From: an uncultured Clostridia bacterium
GTDB lineage: Bacteria; Bacillota; Clostridia; TANB77; CAG-508
Assembly (NCBI GenBank): GCA_947630255.1
Contig: CANRGU010000042.1
Span: 1-11,154 of the forward strand
Reading direction: 5' to 3'
DNA: 11,154 nt
How positions within the stretch are numbered: the stretch's first letter is position 1; every line of letters starts with the position of its first letter. This document shows, piece after piece, positions 1 to 6,506 of this stretch. A program made the translations under genes and the position numbers. The notes beneath the pieces are model-generated. The model saw only the letters and a program-made list of their open reading frames with translations, did not search any database and had not been told where the DNA came from.

Positions 1-12
1 AATTTTTTACAC

Positions 13-44
13 AAAAATTCCAGCGATTTCTCACTGGAATTTTT
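13..44. terminator. Hairpin, probable terminator of a gene outside the window
   Basis: Perfect 11-bp inverted repeat, AAAAATTCCAG (13-23) and CTGGAATTTTT (34-44), with a 10-nt loop. The 3' arm ends in five T on the + strand, and the 5' arm gives a T run on the - strand, so it could act in either direction. No gene in the window ends beside it, so it presumably serves a gene to the left. Confidence 0.55.
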
Positions 45-50
45 GCTTTC

Positions 51-84
51 GGGTTCCTATTTTAGGACACCCTCTTTCTTTTTT
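51..84 (+). terminator. Second possible terminator, bulged hairpin plus T-rich tail
   Basis: GGGTTCCT (51-58) can pair with AGGACACCC (64-72) with one bulged base and a 5-nt loop. It is followed by a T/C-rich tail from 73 with a long T run. It lies just after the first hairpin and may be a back-up terminator. The pairing is imperfect, so this is tentative. Confidence 0.35.
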
Positions 85-107
85 TATTTGAAATTCTCTA
101 ACAAAAA

Positions 108-140
108 CTCTAACAAAACATTAAATCGTGTTCATTAGCT
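108..140. repeat. 33-bp direct repeat, copy 1
   Basis: This 33-bp segment beginning CTCTAACAAAACATTAAATC is identical to 3596-3628. Weaker similarity continues on both sides (about 80-156 against 3579-3644), with an extra 12-bp tandem duplication of the CTCTAACAAAA part in this copy (96-106). The 11-mer CTCTAACAAAA also occurs alone at 1551-1561. Both copies are intergenic and bracket the sRNA/peptide locus, the DUF3137-like gene and the AlbA_2 gene. The function is unknown. Confidence 0.8.
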
Positions 141-180
141 CATAAAAAATATATAAGTTAAACATTTTTTATAAAAATGT

Positions 181-209
181 TTGACAAATACTTATAAAAA
201 TCATATAAT
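181..209 (+). promoter_or_regulatory. Consensus sigma-A promoter of a small RNA
   Basis: TTGACA (181-186) and TATAAT (204-209) are both perfect and separated by exactly 17 bp. The expected start is about 216-218. No coding frame follows on this strand; a strong hairpin terminator follows within about 50 nt, so the transcript should be short and non-coding. Confidence 0.8.
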
Positions 210-216
210 AATTATA

Positions 217-300
217 GAAGATAAACGTCCACAGAAAGTGGCGTGTCGAAAGTAAATATAAAAGTACATCTCTAACGGTCAAGCAGAGATGTATTTTTTT
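217..300 (+). ncRNA. Putative ~85-nt small RNA, candidate antitoxin
   Basis: The transcript is bounded by the perfect promoter at 181-209 and a rho-independent terminator ending in seven T at 294-300. A 4-bp hairpin (CCAC, loop AGAAA, GTGG) lies near the 5' end. I recognise no riboswitch or known RNA family. Its 3' half is antisense to the last codons and terminator of the small hydrophobic peptide gene on the - strand (272-385). This convergent 3'-overlap is the arrangement of Bacillus type I pairs such as txpA/RatA and bsrG/SR4, so an antitoxin role is inferred. It could also be an unrelated sRNA. Confidence 0.55.
261..300. terminator. Bidirectional rho-independent terminator
   Basis: TACATCTCT (265-273) pairs with AGAGATGTA (285-293) around an 11-nt loop. 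Flanking A and T bases extend the stem to about 13 bp. On + it is followed by TTTTTTT (294-300). On - it is followed by CTTTTATATTT. It can therefore end both the sRNA and the convergent peptide mRNA. Confidence 0.75.
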
Positions 301-385
301 GTTTATCTAACTTTCTTGTTGTAACAATTAATGCTACAAATAAGAAAGCTGCAACAACAGTTACTAGGATAAGTTCAAAAATCAA
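272..385 (-). CDS. Small hydrophobic peptide, candidate type I toxin (holin-like)
   Basis: A 37-codon frame on the minus strand, starting with TTG (385) and ending in TAG (272-274). The product is one transmembrane segment (about residues 2-22, FELILVTVVAAFLFVALIV) followed by a charged tail (TTRKLDKQKN). Single-TM peptides of 30-40 residues with a basic tail are typical of Hol-Tox/TxpA-like type I toxins, and the stretch is less AT-rich than the surrounding non-coding DNA. Its 3' end overlaps the plus-strand small RNA. Against it: the start is TTG, no convincing Shine-Dalgarno site is visible, and its own promoter is unclear, so it may be expressed by read-through from the gene ending at 434. 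The family assignment is inferred from size, topology and context. Confidence 0.4.
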   Translation of the reverse strand: MIFELILVTVVAAFLFVALIVTTRKLDKQKNTSLLDR

Positions 386-433
386 TATGTATTTACATTT
401 TTTACTTTCAAAATATTGAATTTATAGGCATAA

Positions 434-1426
434 TTATCTATTTGTTTCTTTTACTATTTTATTTATTAAATCAAAACTAAAATATAATATCTTATAATTT
501 ATATATATTTCTTCTCTATTTAGTACTTCTTTATTTAGATTTGGTGGCTCAAATAAACTTCCATTACGATTCCTATAACTCATTGTAGATTGTTTTTTTA
601 TTTCTCCAGTATGTAATCTTATATAAATATAGTTGTTTTTTAATGTAATATCAAAATCTATATTTGATATTTTTCTAAAATTTAATAGAATTTCAATCAA
701 ATTTTGGGTTAATACCTGACTAGCTTCAGCATTATTTGAACTATAAACATAAAAATATCTATTAAATTCTTCATCATTTATTTCAATTTTCATGTTTTTT
801 AAATTATCTTGATATTTTCTTCTAATATATATATTTGTATTAAATTGTTTAGGAATTTCTATTTTAGCAAACAACCCCTGAAATATTTCATATTCTCTTG
901 TTCCATAATCTCCATCATATTTTGTTTTTTCTGCTAATACCTCCCCCATTTTTAATTCTATATTATTTATATTTCCTTCTATTAAATCTTCTGAACTATA
1001 TATATCAAACTTTTCAAAATTAGAATCTTCATAGTCATATCTATTAATTCCACTATTGTAGATATAATTTAGTTTTTTATTAAAACTACTTACCATTGGT
1101 TTAATTACTTTTTCTTTAAACGCACCTCTATATTCATTATATTTTTTATATTCTGTTGCATTTGCCATTTTTACACCAATACTTATACATGTTATTCCTA
1201 TTAATATTATGGTTAAAATTCTCCATACTGAAATACTAACTATTCCTATAGCATAAATAAAAAACATGCATGGTATAAGTATAATGGATATAATAATTCC
1301 AATCACAGCAATATTTTCAACATGTCCATTTTCTTTTTTACTTTCTTCTTTTAATATTTCTAATTCATCTATATTAAGTTTCAATAATTCATTGTATATT
1401 TCATTAAATTTTTCATCCTCTTCCAT
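434..1426 (-). CDS. DUF3137-like membrane protein
   Basis: 330 residues from the preferred start at 1426, where GGGG lies 6 nt upstream of ATG. An ATG four codons earlier (1438) is possible but has no good ribosome binding site. The order is: acidic/basic helical N-terminus (about 1-38), two transmembrane segments (about 39-61 and 66-87), then a roughly 235-residue soluble part with the features of DUF3137 proteins: FKEKVIKPMV, a YEIFQGLFAKIEIPK block, a VYSSNNAEASQVLT block and a late LFEPP motif. The domain has no established reaction. The soluble part probably faces the cytoplasm. The gene stands alone; the next minus-strand gene upstream is 417 bp away across a repeat region. I assign the family from these motifs by memory, without a database match. 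Confidence 0.7.
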   Translation of the reverse strand: MEEDEKFNEIYNELLKLNIDELEILKEESKKENGHVENIAVIGIIISIILIPCMFFIYAIGIVSISVWRILTIILIGITCISIGVKMANATEYKKYNEYRGAFKEKVIKPMVSSFNKKLNYIYNSGINRYDYEDSNFEKFDIYSSEDLIEGNINNIELKMGEVLAEKTKYDGDYGTREYEIFQGLFAKIEIPKQFNTNIYIRRKYQDNLKNMKIEINDEEFNRYFYVYSSNNAEASQVLTQNLIEILLNFRKISNIDFDITLKNNYIYIRLHTGEIKKQSTMSYRNRNGSLFEPPNLNKEVLNREEIYINYKILYFSFDLINKIVKETNR

Positions 1427-1695
1427 ATTTATCCCCATTTTTATCTAATATTTTAACATATATCTTGATAAAATTGTTAATTAAATTTAATTTTTAAATA
1501 CTTATAGCATTTGATGCTCTTATTTGTCTTTTTCCAATATTCTAAAATTTCTCTAACAAAATATCAATTTTTATGTTTTATTATCTTATAAAAAAATATA
1601 ATTTAAATTTTAAAAGTTATTTTTGTATATAAAAATAACTTGACAAGAATAAAAATATTATCTATGTGAATTCCTAATTTATAGAAATTCTCTTT
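1427..1695. other. Intergenic region with an AT hairpin, no gene seen
   Basis: Very AT-rich DNA between the DUF3137-like gene and the tandem repeat. It holds a perfect 11-bp inverted repeat AAGTTATTTTT (1614-1624) / AAAAATAACTT (1631-1641) with a 6-nt loop. Read on the minus strand it is followed by TTAAAATTT and could be a weak terminator for the gene ending at 1843. It also holds a lone copy of the CTCTAACAAAA 11-mer (1551-1561). A TTGACA at 1640-1645 on + has no good -10 at the right distance. No open frame worth calling was found. Confidence 0.6.
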
Positions 1696-1843
1696 ATTTC
1701 TCTTTGAATTCTCTTTGAATCCTCTTTATTTCTCTTTGAATTTTCTTTATTTCTCTTTGAATTCTCTTTGAATCCTCTTTATTTCTCTTTGAATTTTCTT
1801 TATTTCTCTTTGAATTTTCTTTATTTCTCTTTGAATTTTCTTT
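1696..1843. repeat. Hierarchical 21/32-bp tandem repeat array (A-B-A-B-B-B)
   Basis: 148 bp built from two related units: B, 21 bp (ATTTCTCTTTGAATTTTCTT plus T) at 1728-1748, 1781-1801, 1802-1822 and 1823-1843; and A, 32 bp, at 1696-1727 and 1749-1780. All copies of each unit are identical. A looks like B with an 11-bp CTCTTTGAATC insertion. The plus strand is almost pure pyrimidine plus ATTT/GAA. The last unit touches the stop codon of the AlbA_2 gene (TAA at 1843-1845), so on the minus strand the array is its 3' untranslated region. Perfect copies indicate recent expansion. Confidence 0.9.
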
Positions 1844-3516
1844 TAATTTTTAAACTTTTTTATCTTCCAAATTGATTTTGTATCACTTCCAATATTGATA
1901 ATTTTATCTTCCTTTCTTAAAGATGTTAATAGATATGATACTCTTTGGCTTTTATCATTTTCTGTAAAAGTTGATGGTAGTTTAGGATATATAAATTGAT
2001 TAATTTCTTGTCTAGTTGCTTTTTTAAATTGCATTAAATAGTTAATAATATAATCTTTATAATAAGTATTATCTAATCCTCTATTATCTATATATTTAGC
2101 TTTTTCATCAACAATTTGTGCAATATTTGATGAAATATAGACTCTTGGAAATCTTCCTTCTATGAGATTATCTTTTTTCAAATAATCACTTTGTTCTCTT
2201 GTAATACTATATCCTTTTTGAACTCTATCTAACAATAATACTTTTTCAATAGATAAATCTGTTTTCTCAAACAATATTCGTGTATAGTTTTCATCTATTA
2301 TTTTTCCATATATGGTTACAGTAACAGCATTTTGACTATCAAAGTCATAATCAGGCATTGGAAAATATTTAGCCTTTTGATTGTTAAACACTCTACGAAT
2401 ACCACTTCCAACAGTATCAATCATATTTAAGTTTACCATAGAAGTAGCTAAAAACGGATTTCTATAATATGGTGCAGAAAATCCATCTTTCAAAACATTT
2501 TCAATACTTTTTGGAATAAAATATCCTTGATTAGATATAATTAACTTATCCTTATATTCCATTATATTTATTGGACCATTTATTCTATAATCTTGGTGCA
2601 CAATACAATTATTTATTAACTCACGTAATGTAAAATTATCATATTGATCGACTTCTTTTGGAAATAAAGTATTTTCTCCAATCATATATCTATATCTTAA
2701 ATTTCTAATTTTTTCTTTTACTTTGTCTACATTTAAAATAAATGGTATACCGAAATGTTCATAGTCTATAACATTATTTTCATCATATAATTTCCAAGTC
2801 ATTTTTGGATTATAGTCTTCTATTAAATAATCTTTTTCGTTTTTTCCTAAAAGTAACATTGCTGCTTTTGTTATTTTACCATTTATAGTTACTTTTGCTT
2901 TATTCAAAAATTCTTCATCTGTCAAGTTGTCTATCTCTTTTGCAACTTCTTTTCCTTGATTTTTTATTTTAAATTGTTCTCTTGCTTTTTTTATTGCTTC
3001 AATATCTAAATCATTGATTGTAGCTTTTTCAATAATCTTTCGAGTCCAATCATAATTTGCTGTTGCTTTTATTTGTTCAATTTTTCTTGCATCTAATGGT
3101 GCTAATGACTCTCCTACCCTTCCATATGGGTAACCTTTCCAATTCATAGGAGTTCCTACTGCTGCTGGTACTTGAAACATAATTATCCTTTTATCAAAAT
3201 AATTAACAGTGTAAATGTTTAAAAAAGATACATTATCTGTAGTATTATCAGATATTTGTTTTTTAATATTATTAAAATTATCTTCTATACAATAATTTGT
3301 TCCTAAAACTTCGTGTGTTTTGTCATCAATTCCAAAGATAATCCAACCATATTGCTTATCTTTTAATGTAGCTTCATTAGACATTGCCGAAAAATATTTT
3401 CCTAGTTTATCTGTATCAAAATTATTTTCAGCTTTTTTAAATTCAATATACTCATTTTCTGGATGTTTTAATAATTCAGAAAGAATTTCAATTAATTCAT
3501 CATATGATTTTTCCAT
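1843..3516 (-). CDS. Schlafen AlbA_2 domain / divergent ATPase-fold protein with winged-helix C-terminus
   Basis: 557 residues, ATG at 3516 with GAGGT 6 nt upstream. Residues about 18-140 form a Schlafen AlbA_2 (putative nucleic-acid-binding) domain: EYIEFKKAEN, GWIIFGIDD, VPAAVGTP, GYPYGRVGES. Residues about 290-390 match the COG2865 / HATPase_c_4 region: FTLRELINNCIVHQDYRI, LIISNQGYF, RNPFLA and GSGIRRVF. The C-terminal ~80 residues look like a winged helix (ATRQEINQFIYP, RVSYLLTSLRKEDKI). Proteins of this layout are often annotated as RecG-like or transcriptional regulators, and some belong to defence islands; the substrate is unknown. It is monocistronic with its own promoter (3534-3562) and ends directly at the tandem repeat. 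It lies inside the segment bracketed by the 33-bp repeats. Confidence 0.82.
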   Translation of the reverse strand: MEKSYDELIEILSELLKHPENEYIEFKKAENNFDTDKLGKYFSAMSNEATLKDKQYGWIIFGIDDKTHEVLGTNYCIEDNFNNIKKQISDNTTDNVSFLNIYTVNYFDKRIIMFQVPAAVGTPMNWKGYPYGRVGESLAPLDARKIEQIKATANYDWTRKIIEKATINDLDIEAIKKAREQFKIKNQGKEVAKEIDNLTDEEFLNKAKVTINGKITKAAMLLLGKNEKDYLIEDYNPKMTWKLYDENNVIDYEHFGIPFILNVDKVKEKIRNLRYRYMIGENTLFPKEVDQYDNFTLRELINNCIVHQDYRINGPINIMEYKDKLIISNQGYFIPKSIENVLKDGFSAPYYRNPFLATSMVNLNMIDTVGSGIRRVFNNQKAKYFPMPDYDFDSQNAVTVTIYGKIIDENYTRILFEKTDLSIEKVLLLDRVQKGYSITREQSDYLKKDNLIEGRFPRVYISSNIAQIVDEKAKYIDNRGLDNTYYKDYIINYLMQFKKATRQEINQFIYPKLPSTFTENDKSQRVSYLLTSLRKEDKIINIGSDTKSIWKIKKFKN

Positions 3517-3533
3517 AAATATACCTCATTATT

Positions 3534-3562
3534 AGTATATCATAATAAACCTATAATGTTAA
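3534..3562 (-). promoter_or_regulatory. Promoter of the AlbA_2/ATPase gene
   Basis: On the minus strand TTAACA (3557-3562) and TATACT (3534-3539) are separated by 17 bp, each one mismatch from consensus. The predicted start near 3527 leaves a very short leader that begins at or just before the GAGGT ribosome binding site (3523-3527). Confidence 0.6.
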
Positions 3563-3595
3563 GTTTTTTATAATTTATATTTTTTATTTAAATTT

Positions 3596-3628
3596 CTCTA
3601 ACAAAACATTAAATCGTGTTCATTAGCT
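3596..3628. repeat. 33-bp direct repeat, copy 2
   Basis: Identical to 108-140 over 33 bp, in the same orientation and 3488 bp away. It lies in the 139-bp gap between the promoter side of the AlbA_2 gene and the 3' end of the HU gene. A nearly palindromic ATTAGCTAAT sits at its right edge (3622-3631). It may be a boundary of an inserted module or a shared regulatory or termination element. Confidence 0.8.
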
Positions 3629-3655
3629 AATATGGAATATATAATATACCTTTTA

Positions 3656-3934
3656 TTATTTCTTAACATTCTGTCTAAACTCTTTACAAGGTTTAAAGTA
3701 TATAGATTTTATTTCGGGCACTTGTATTTTTTCTCCTGTTTTTGGGTTTCTTCCTAAAACAGGTTTTCTTGTTCTTACTCCAAAGTATCCAAGTCCTTCT
3801 ACTTCAACTTCTCCATCATTTATTAATCCACTTATTATTGTTTCTGTAAATGCACTCAAAAACTCTCTTGATGCTTTTTTTGTATCTCCTGATATCTTAG
3901 ATATTTCTGAAGCTATTTCTGACATTCTTCTCAT
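3656..3934 (-). CDS. HU/IHF-family DNA-binding protein
   Basis: 92 residues, the usual HU length. The N-terminal helices include KASREFLSAFTETI. The beta-saddle has EVEVEGLGYFGVRTRK. The DNA-binding arm is GRNPKTGEKIQVPEIKSIYF, followed by the C-terminal FKPCKEFRQNVK. It should dimerise, bend DNA and act as a nucleoid protein. GGGGT 7 nt upstream of ATG (3934) supports this start over the ATG three codons later. It starts 5 nt after the femX-like stop codon, so it is co-transcribed from 5011-5039. Pairing with a cell-wall gene is unusual and may just be a local operon. It may be one of several HU paralogues; a DGR role is not implied. Confidence 0.9.
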   Translation of the reverse strand: MRRMSEIASEISKISGDTKKASREFLSAFTETIISGLINDGEVEVEGLGYFGVRTRKPVLGRNPKTGEKIQVPEIKSIYFKPCKEFRQNVKK

Positions 3935-3939
3935 ATTTT

Positions 3940-4977
3940 CTACCCCTTTATTTTATTCTTTATATTACTTAAAAATTTATAACTTTTTTCACTAAAGTTA
4001 AATATAAAATTCATTATTGGATTAAATACTATATATAATTCATCTACAAATTCTATAAAATCACCATTGAATCCTTTTTTAAATCTATATACTCCGTATT
4101 GTGGATCATTTTCATTTTTAAATCCTGATACTCCTCTAAAATCGTAAATATCACAATTATTCTCTAGTCCCCATTTCATCATTTCAAATTGTAATAAATA
4201 ATTTGGCATTAGATTTCTATATTTATTTGAACTTCCACCATATAAATACCATACTTTGTTTCCATACATTATTGGCATAACTGCTGCGATTGGATTGCCC
4301 TCATGTTCTGCTATTATTAACTTTACGTGATTTGGACTCATACAATCATAAAGATGCTCAAAATATGATAACGGTCTTATGAAGAAATTATCTCTTGAGC
4401 CGGTTTCTTTCATTATATCATAGAAAATTTTTAAATCTTCTTTGCTTCCTTCTCTTACTGTTACTCCTTTTTTAATTGCAAGTCTTATGTTATATCTTGT
4501 TTTTTGATTAAAAGAAGCTAGTAACTCATCTTCCGTTTTACCAGTTAATTTTAATCTAAATACATATTTAGGTTGTATAACTTGGTCTATGTTTTTTATG
4601 TTCTTCTTTTGTTTGTATCCTATTTCTTGAACTATTTTTTTAAATTCTTCATCGTCATTTGATATATCTGGGTCAAGCCTGAATATAAATGCTTTGTATT
4701 TTTTTGCCACTTCTTTTGCTTTTTCGGTTAATTTTGCAAGTGTTTCTTTATCGTGTTCATCACACACAAACCCTCTTGGTGCATACATTATATATCTTTT
4801 AAAAATAGGAACTTTTCTTAAAAGTATACTCATTGTTCCTTTTATATTTCCATCTTCTTCTACAACAAGCATTTCATGTTTCCAATCAGTTTTTACTTTT
4901 GCCCATTCTGGTGATTGCAAAAAATGAGATTTTTTATTTGTTTCTAAAAATTCATCTAATTTATTATTTTCTTCCAT
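3940..4977 (-). CDS. FemX/FemAB-family peptidyltransferase (peptidoglycan cross-bridge)
   Basis: 345 residues, ATG at 4977 with AGGAAG 7 nt upstream. FemAB-family proteins transfer amino acids from aminoacyl-tRNA to the lipid II side chain at the cytoplasmic face of the membrane. The family's two GNAT-like folds are visible: FLQSPEWAKVK near 19-29, YAPRGFVCD near 65-73, QKTRYNIRLAIKKGV at 158-172 (typical FemAB core), WYLYGGSSNKYRNLMPNYLL at 243-262, YDFRGVSGF at 278-286 and YRFKKGFNG at 297-305. No long coiled coil is present, which fits FemX-type first-residue transferases. Which amino acid is added cannot be read from the sequence. It is the first gene of an operon with the HU gene. Confidence 0.88.
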   Translation of the reverse strand: MEENNKLDEFLETNKKSHFLQSPEWAKVKTDWKHEMLVVEEDGNIKGTMSILLRKVPIFKRYIMYAPRGFVCDEHDKETLAKLTEKAKEVAKKYKAFIFRLDPDISNDDEEFKKIVQEIGYKQKKNIKNIDQVIQPKYVFRLKLTGKTEDELLASFNQKTRYNIRLAIKKGVTVREGSKEDLKIFYDIMKETGSRDNFFIRPLSYFEHLYDCMSPNHVKLIIAEHEGNPIAAVMPIMYGNKVWYLYGGSSNKYRNLMPNYLLQFEMMKWGLENNCDIYDFRGVSGFKNENDPQYGVYRFKKGFNGDFIEFVDELYIVFNPIMNFIFNFSEKSYKFLSNIKNKIKG

Positions 4978-5010
4978 TAATTTCTTCCTTTACATATTTA
5001 TTGCGCACAT

Positions 5011-5039
5011 AGTATATCATTAATACTAAATATTTTCAA
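5011..5039 (-). promoter_or_regulatory. Promoter of the femX-like/HU operon
   Basis: On the minus strand TTGAAA (5034-5039), a 17-bp spacer and TATACT (5011-5016). The start is expected near 5004, about 27 nt upstream of the femX-like ATG. It is divergent from the RT promoter about 90 bp away. Confidence 0.7.
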
Positions 5040-5100
5040 TAAATTTGTCCTTTATTAATTGCCTTTTTATGTTTAATTTTTAATTATTTTTTGCCAATAT

Positions 5101-5128
5101 TCGACATTTTTCATTCTTTTTTTATAAT
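5101..5128 (+). promoter_or_regulatory. Promoter of the DGR reverse transcriptase
   Basis: TCGACA (5101-5106), a 16-bp spacer and a perfect TATAAT (5123-5128). The start would be near 5135, downstream of an in-frame ATG at 5133, which supports translation from the ATG at 5220. A second TATAAT at 5141-5146 lacks a good -35. Confidence 0.6.
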
Positions 5129-5219
5129 ATAATTGTTCATTATAATGTATTATTTCTATTTAAATCTAGAATATTTTTTATTTTATAGATTTAGAAAAAA
5201 TAAAAAAAGGACTTGTAAT

Positions 5220-6173
5220 ATGAAAAGAAAAGGAAATTTATATCAAAATATTTACGAATTTGATAATATTGTAAATGCATTTAATGAAGTATGTAAAAAT
5301 ACTAAAAATAAAAGAAAAGTTGCTAAGCTTAAAGAATATAAATGTATATATATTTCCAGAATTTATACCATTTTAAGTTCAAAGCAATATAAGCCTGGTA
5401 GTTATAATGTATTTACTATTTATGAACCAAAAAAGCGAAGAATTGTAAGTCAAAATATGCAAGATAAAATTATTAATCACCTTGTTTCAAGACATATTTT
5501 ATATCCTGCTATTTTACCTTGCTTGATAGATGTTAATGTTGCAAGTAGAAAAGGATTAGGAACCAATCAAGGTCTTATATTAGCAAATAAATTTCATAAT
5601 TTGTGTAAAATAAAATATAAGAATTATTATATTTTAAAATGTGATATTAGCAAATTTTTTTCAAGTATAGATCATATAAAATTAAAAGAAAAGTTAATGC
5701 GAAGAATAAAAGATAAAGATGCTTTAAAAATTGTATTTGATATAATTGATGTTGAGGCAAATGGTTTAAGTATAGGGGCAATGACTAGTCAAGTACTTGC
5801 AATATTCTATTTAAATGATATGGATCATTTTATTAAAGAAGTGTTAAAAATAAAATATTATGTTAGATATCAAGATGATTTTTTGTTATTTCATGAATCA
5901 AAAGATTATTTAAAATATTGTCTTAGCGAAATTGAAAAGTTTCTACAAAATGAAAAGTTGACATTAAATAAAAAGACAAGAATATACAAAAATACAAATA
6001 ATTTTATTTTTTTAGGGAGAAATTCTCATGGAAAATATTCAAAATATAGAGATGTTAAGAAAAAAATAAAAAAGAAACTCTACTTATATAATTCAAAAAA
6101 AATTAATCTCTCTTCATTTATAGGTACATTAATTTGTTATAAAAACTTATTAAAAAAAGGAAATAATCCTTAA
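5220..6173 (+). CDS. DGR reverse transcriptase
   Basis: 317 residues, a normal DGR-RT length. It copies the template-repeat RNA with errors at adenines so that the cDNA can replace the variable region. Visible motifs: N-terminal NLYQNIYEFDNI typical of DGR RTs; motif 3/A KCDISKFFSSID (catalytic Asp at residue 142); IGAMTSQ at 185-191, the DGR hallmark (I/V/L)GxxxSQ replacing QGxxxSP of other RTs; YQDD at 217-220 with the two catalytic Asp; and FIFLGRN of the later thumb region. No maturase or endonuclease domain follows. The start at 5220 has AAAAAGG 9 nt upstream; a 29-codon upstream extension from 5133 has no site, precedes the likely transcription start and is not family-like. The gene is convergent to the TR and target operon, and its stop lies in the loop of their terminator. 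Confidence 0.95.
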   Translation: MKRKGNLYQNIYEFDNIVNAFNEVCKNTKNKRKVAKLKEYKCIYISRIYTILSSKQYKPGSYNVFTIYEPKKRRIVSQNMQDKIINHLVSRHILYPAILPCLIDVNVASRKGLGTNQGLILANKFHNLCKIKYKNYYILKCDISKFFSSIDHIKLKEKLMRRIKDKDALKIVFDIIDVEANGLSIGAMTSQVLAIFYLNDMDHFIKEVLKIKYYVRYQDDFLLFHESKDYLKYCLSEIEKFLQNEKLTLNKKTRIYKNTNNFIFLGRNSHGKYSKYRDVKKKIKKKLYLYNSKKINLSSFIGTLICYKNLLKKGNNP

Positions 6174-6185
6174 AATTATTTCCTT
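6152..6185 (-). terminator. Rho-independent terminator of the TR/target operon
   Basis: Perfect 11-bp stem, 6157-6167 paired with 6175-6185, with a 7-nt loop. Read on the minus strand it is followed by a run of T (complement of A 6152-6158), so it ends transcription coming from avd and the TR. On the plus strand the hairpin is followed by AAAAA and should not terminate. The RT stop codon (6171-6173) sits in the loop. Confidence 0.8.
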
Positions 6186-6351
6186 AAAAATAGTCGCAAA
6201 ATATTCTCCCTTTCGAATAATATTACCTACTAACAAGCATATTTATCTATTTTTAGTTTATCATTAGAGTTTATTCTAATGAAAGGACAATAGTTTGTTT
6301 CTATATTATCTCTTATACAATTTATAATTGCATAACCACAGTTTATAGAAG
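6186..6351 (-). ncRNA. Probable 3' spacer of the DGR template RNA
   Basis: This 166-nt stretch lies between the TR and the terminator on the same strand, so the template RNA should extend through it. It holds an 8-bp hairpin TCATTAGA (6261-6268) / TCTAATGA (6275-6282) with a 6-nt loop. In the Bordetella phage DGR, a spacer of about this length downstream of the TR is needed for cDNA priming; a like role is inferred here. The reading frame of the TR stays open through it to 6230 (ending in CGYAIINC...DKYAC), perhaps a decayed copy of an old target 3' end. Confidence 0.55.
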
Positions 6352-6497
6352 CTACGGGGCGGAGGCAATACGAGTTGTTGTTAGTGTTGTCGTTTGAGTT
6401 ATACAAGTTGTTAGCGTTCACGTTACCAGAGTTCACATTGCGTACATTGAAGTTAGCATTAGTTGAGTTCGCGTTCACGCAGCGAGACGAAAGCCAA
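6352..6497 (-). repeat. DGR template repeat (TR)
   Basis: 146 nt colinear with the VR at 7458-7603 (offset 1106). There are 20 differences: 19 are at T on + (A in the TR sense strand; 7 A to G, 5 A to C, 7 A to T) out of 43 such adenines. The one other difference is at 6451. Read in the VR frame the TR is asparagine-rich, with 17 AAY codons (e.g. NSGNVNANN, NSNDNTNNNS), the usual TR design. The first 33 nt (6465-6497) and the last 27 nt (6352-6378, GC-rich, containing the complement of TGCCTCCGCCCCGTAG) are identical to the VR. Homology weakens after 6351 (IMH*-like boundary). The TR starts 9 nt after the avd stop codon, the classic avd-TR order. Confidence 0.96.
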
Positions 6498-6506
6498 ACC
6501 TTACAA

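Noticed and set aside
217..300. Riboswitch or known structured leader
   Set aside because: No gene follows on the plus strand and I see no match to riboswitch consensus elements; the terminator ends the transcript.
1640..1662. Plus-strand promoter starting with TTGACA at 1640
   Set aside because: The best -10 at a 17-bp spacing is TATGTG and no gene or terminator-bounded transcript follows.
1696..1843. CRISPR array
   Set aside because: The repeats are contiguous units without unique spacers and there are no cas genes.
5133..5219. Upstream extension of the RT frame
   Set aside because: No ribosome binding site, hydrophobic residues atypical of DGR RTs, and it lies at or before the predicted transcription start; the ATG at 5220 fits better.
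5220..6173. Group II intron or retron reverse transcriptase
   Set aside because: The SQ form of motif 4, the short length without maturase domain, and the adjacent TR/VR/Avd identify a DGR RT.
6152..6185. Terminator for the RT gene
   Set aside because: On the plus strand the stem is followed by AAAAA, not T; the T tract exists only for minus-strand transcription.
6230..6478. 82-codon asparagine-rich minus-strand frame
   Set aside because: It is the TR read in the VR frame plus the spacer; the Asn codons are the mutagenic template design, and no ribosome binding site supports translation.
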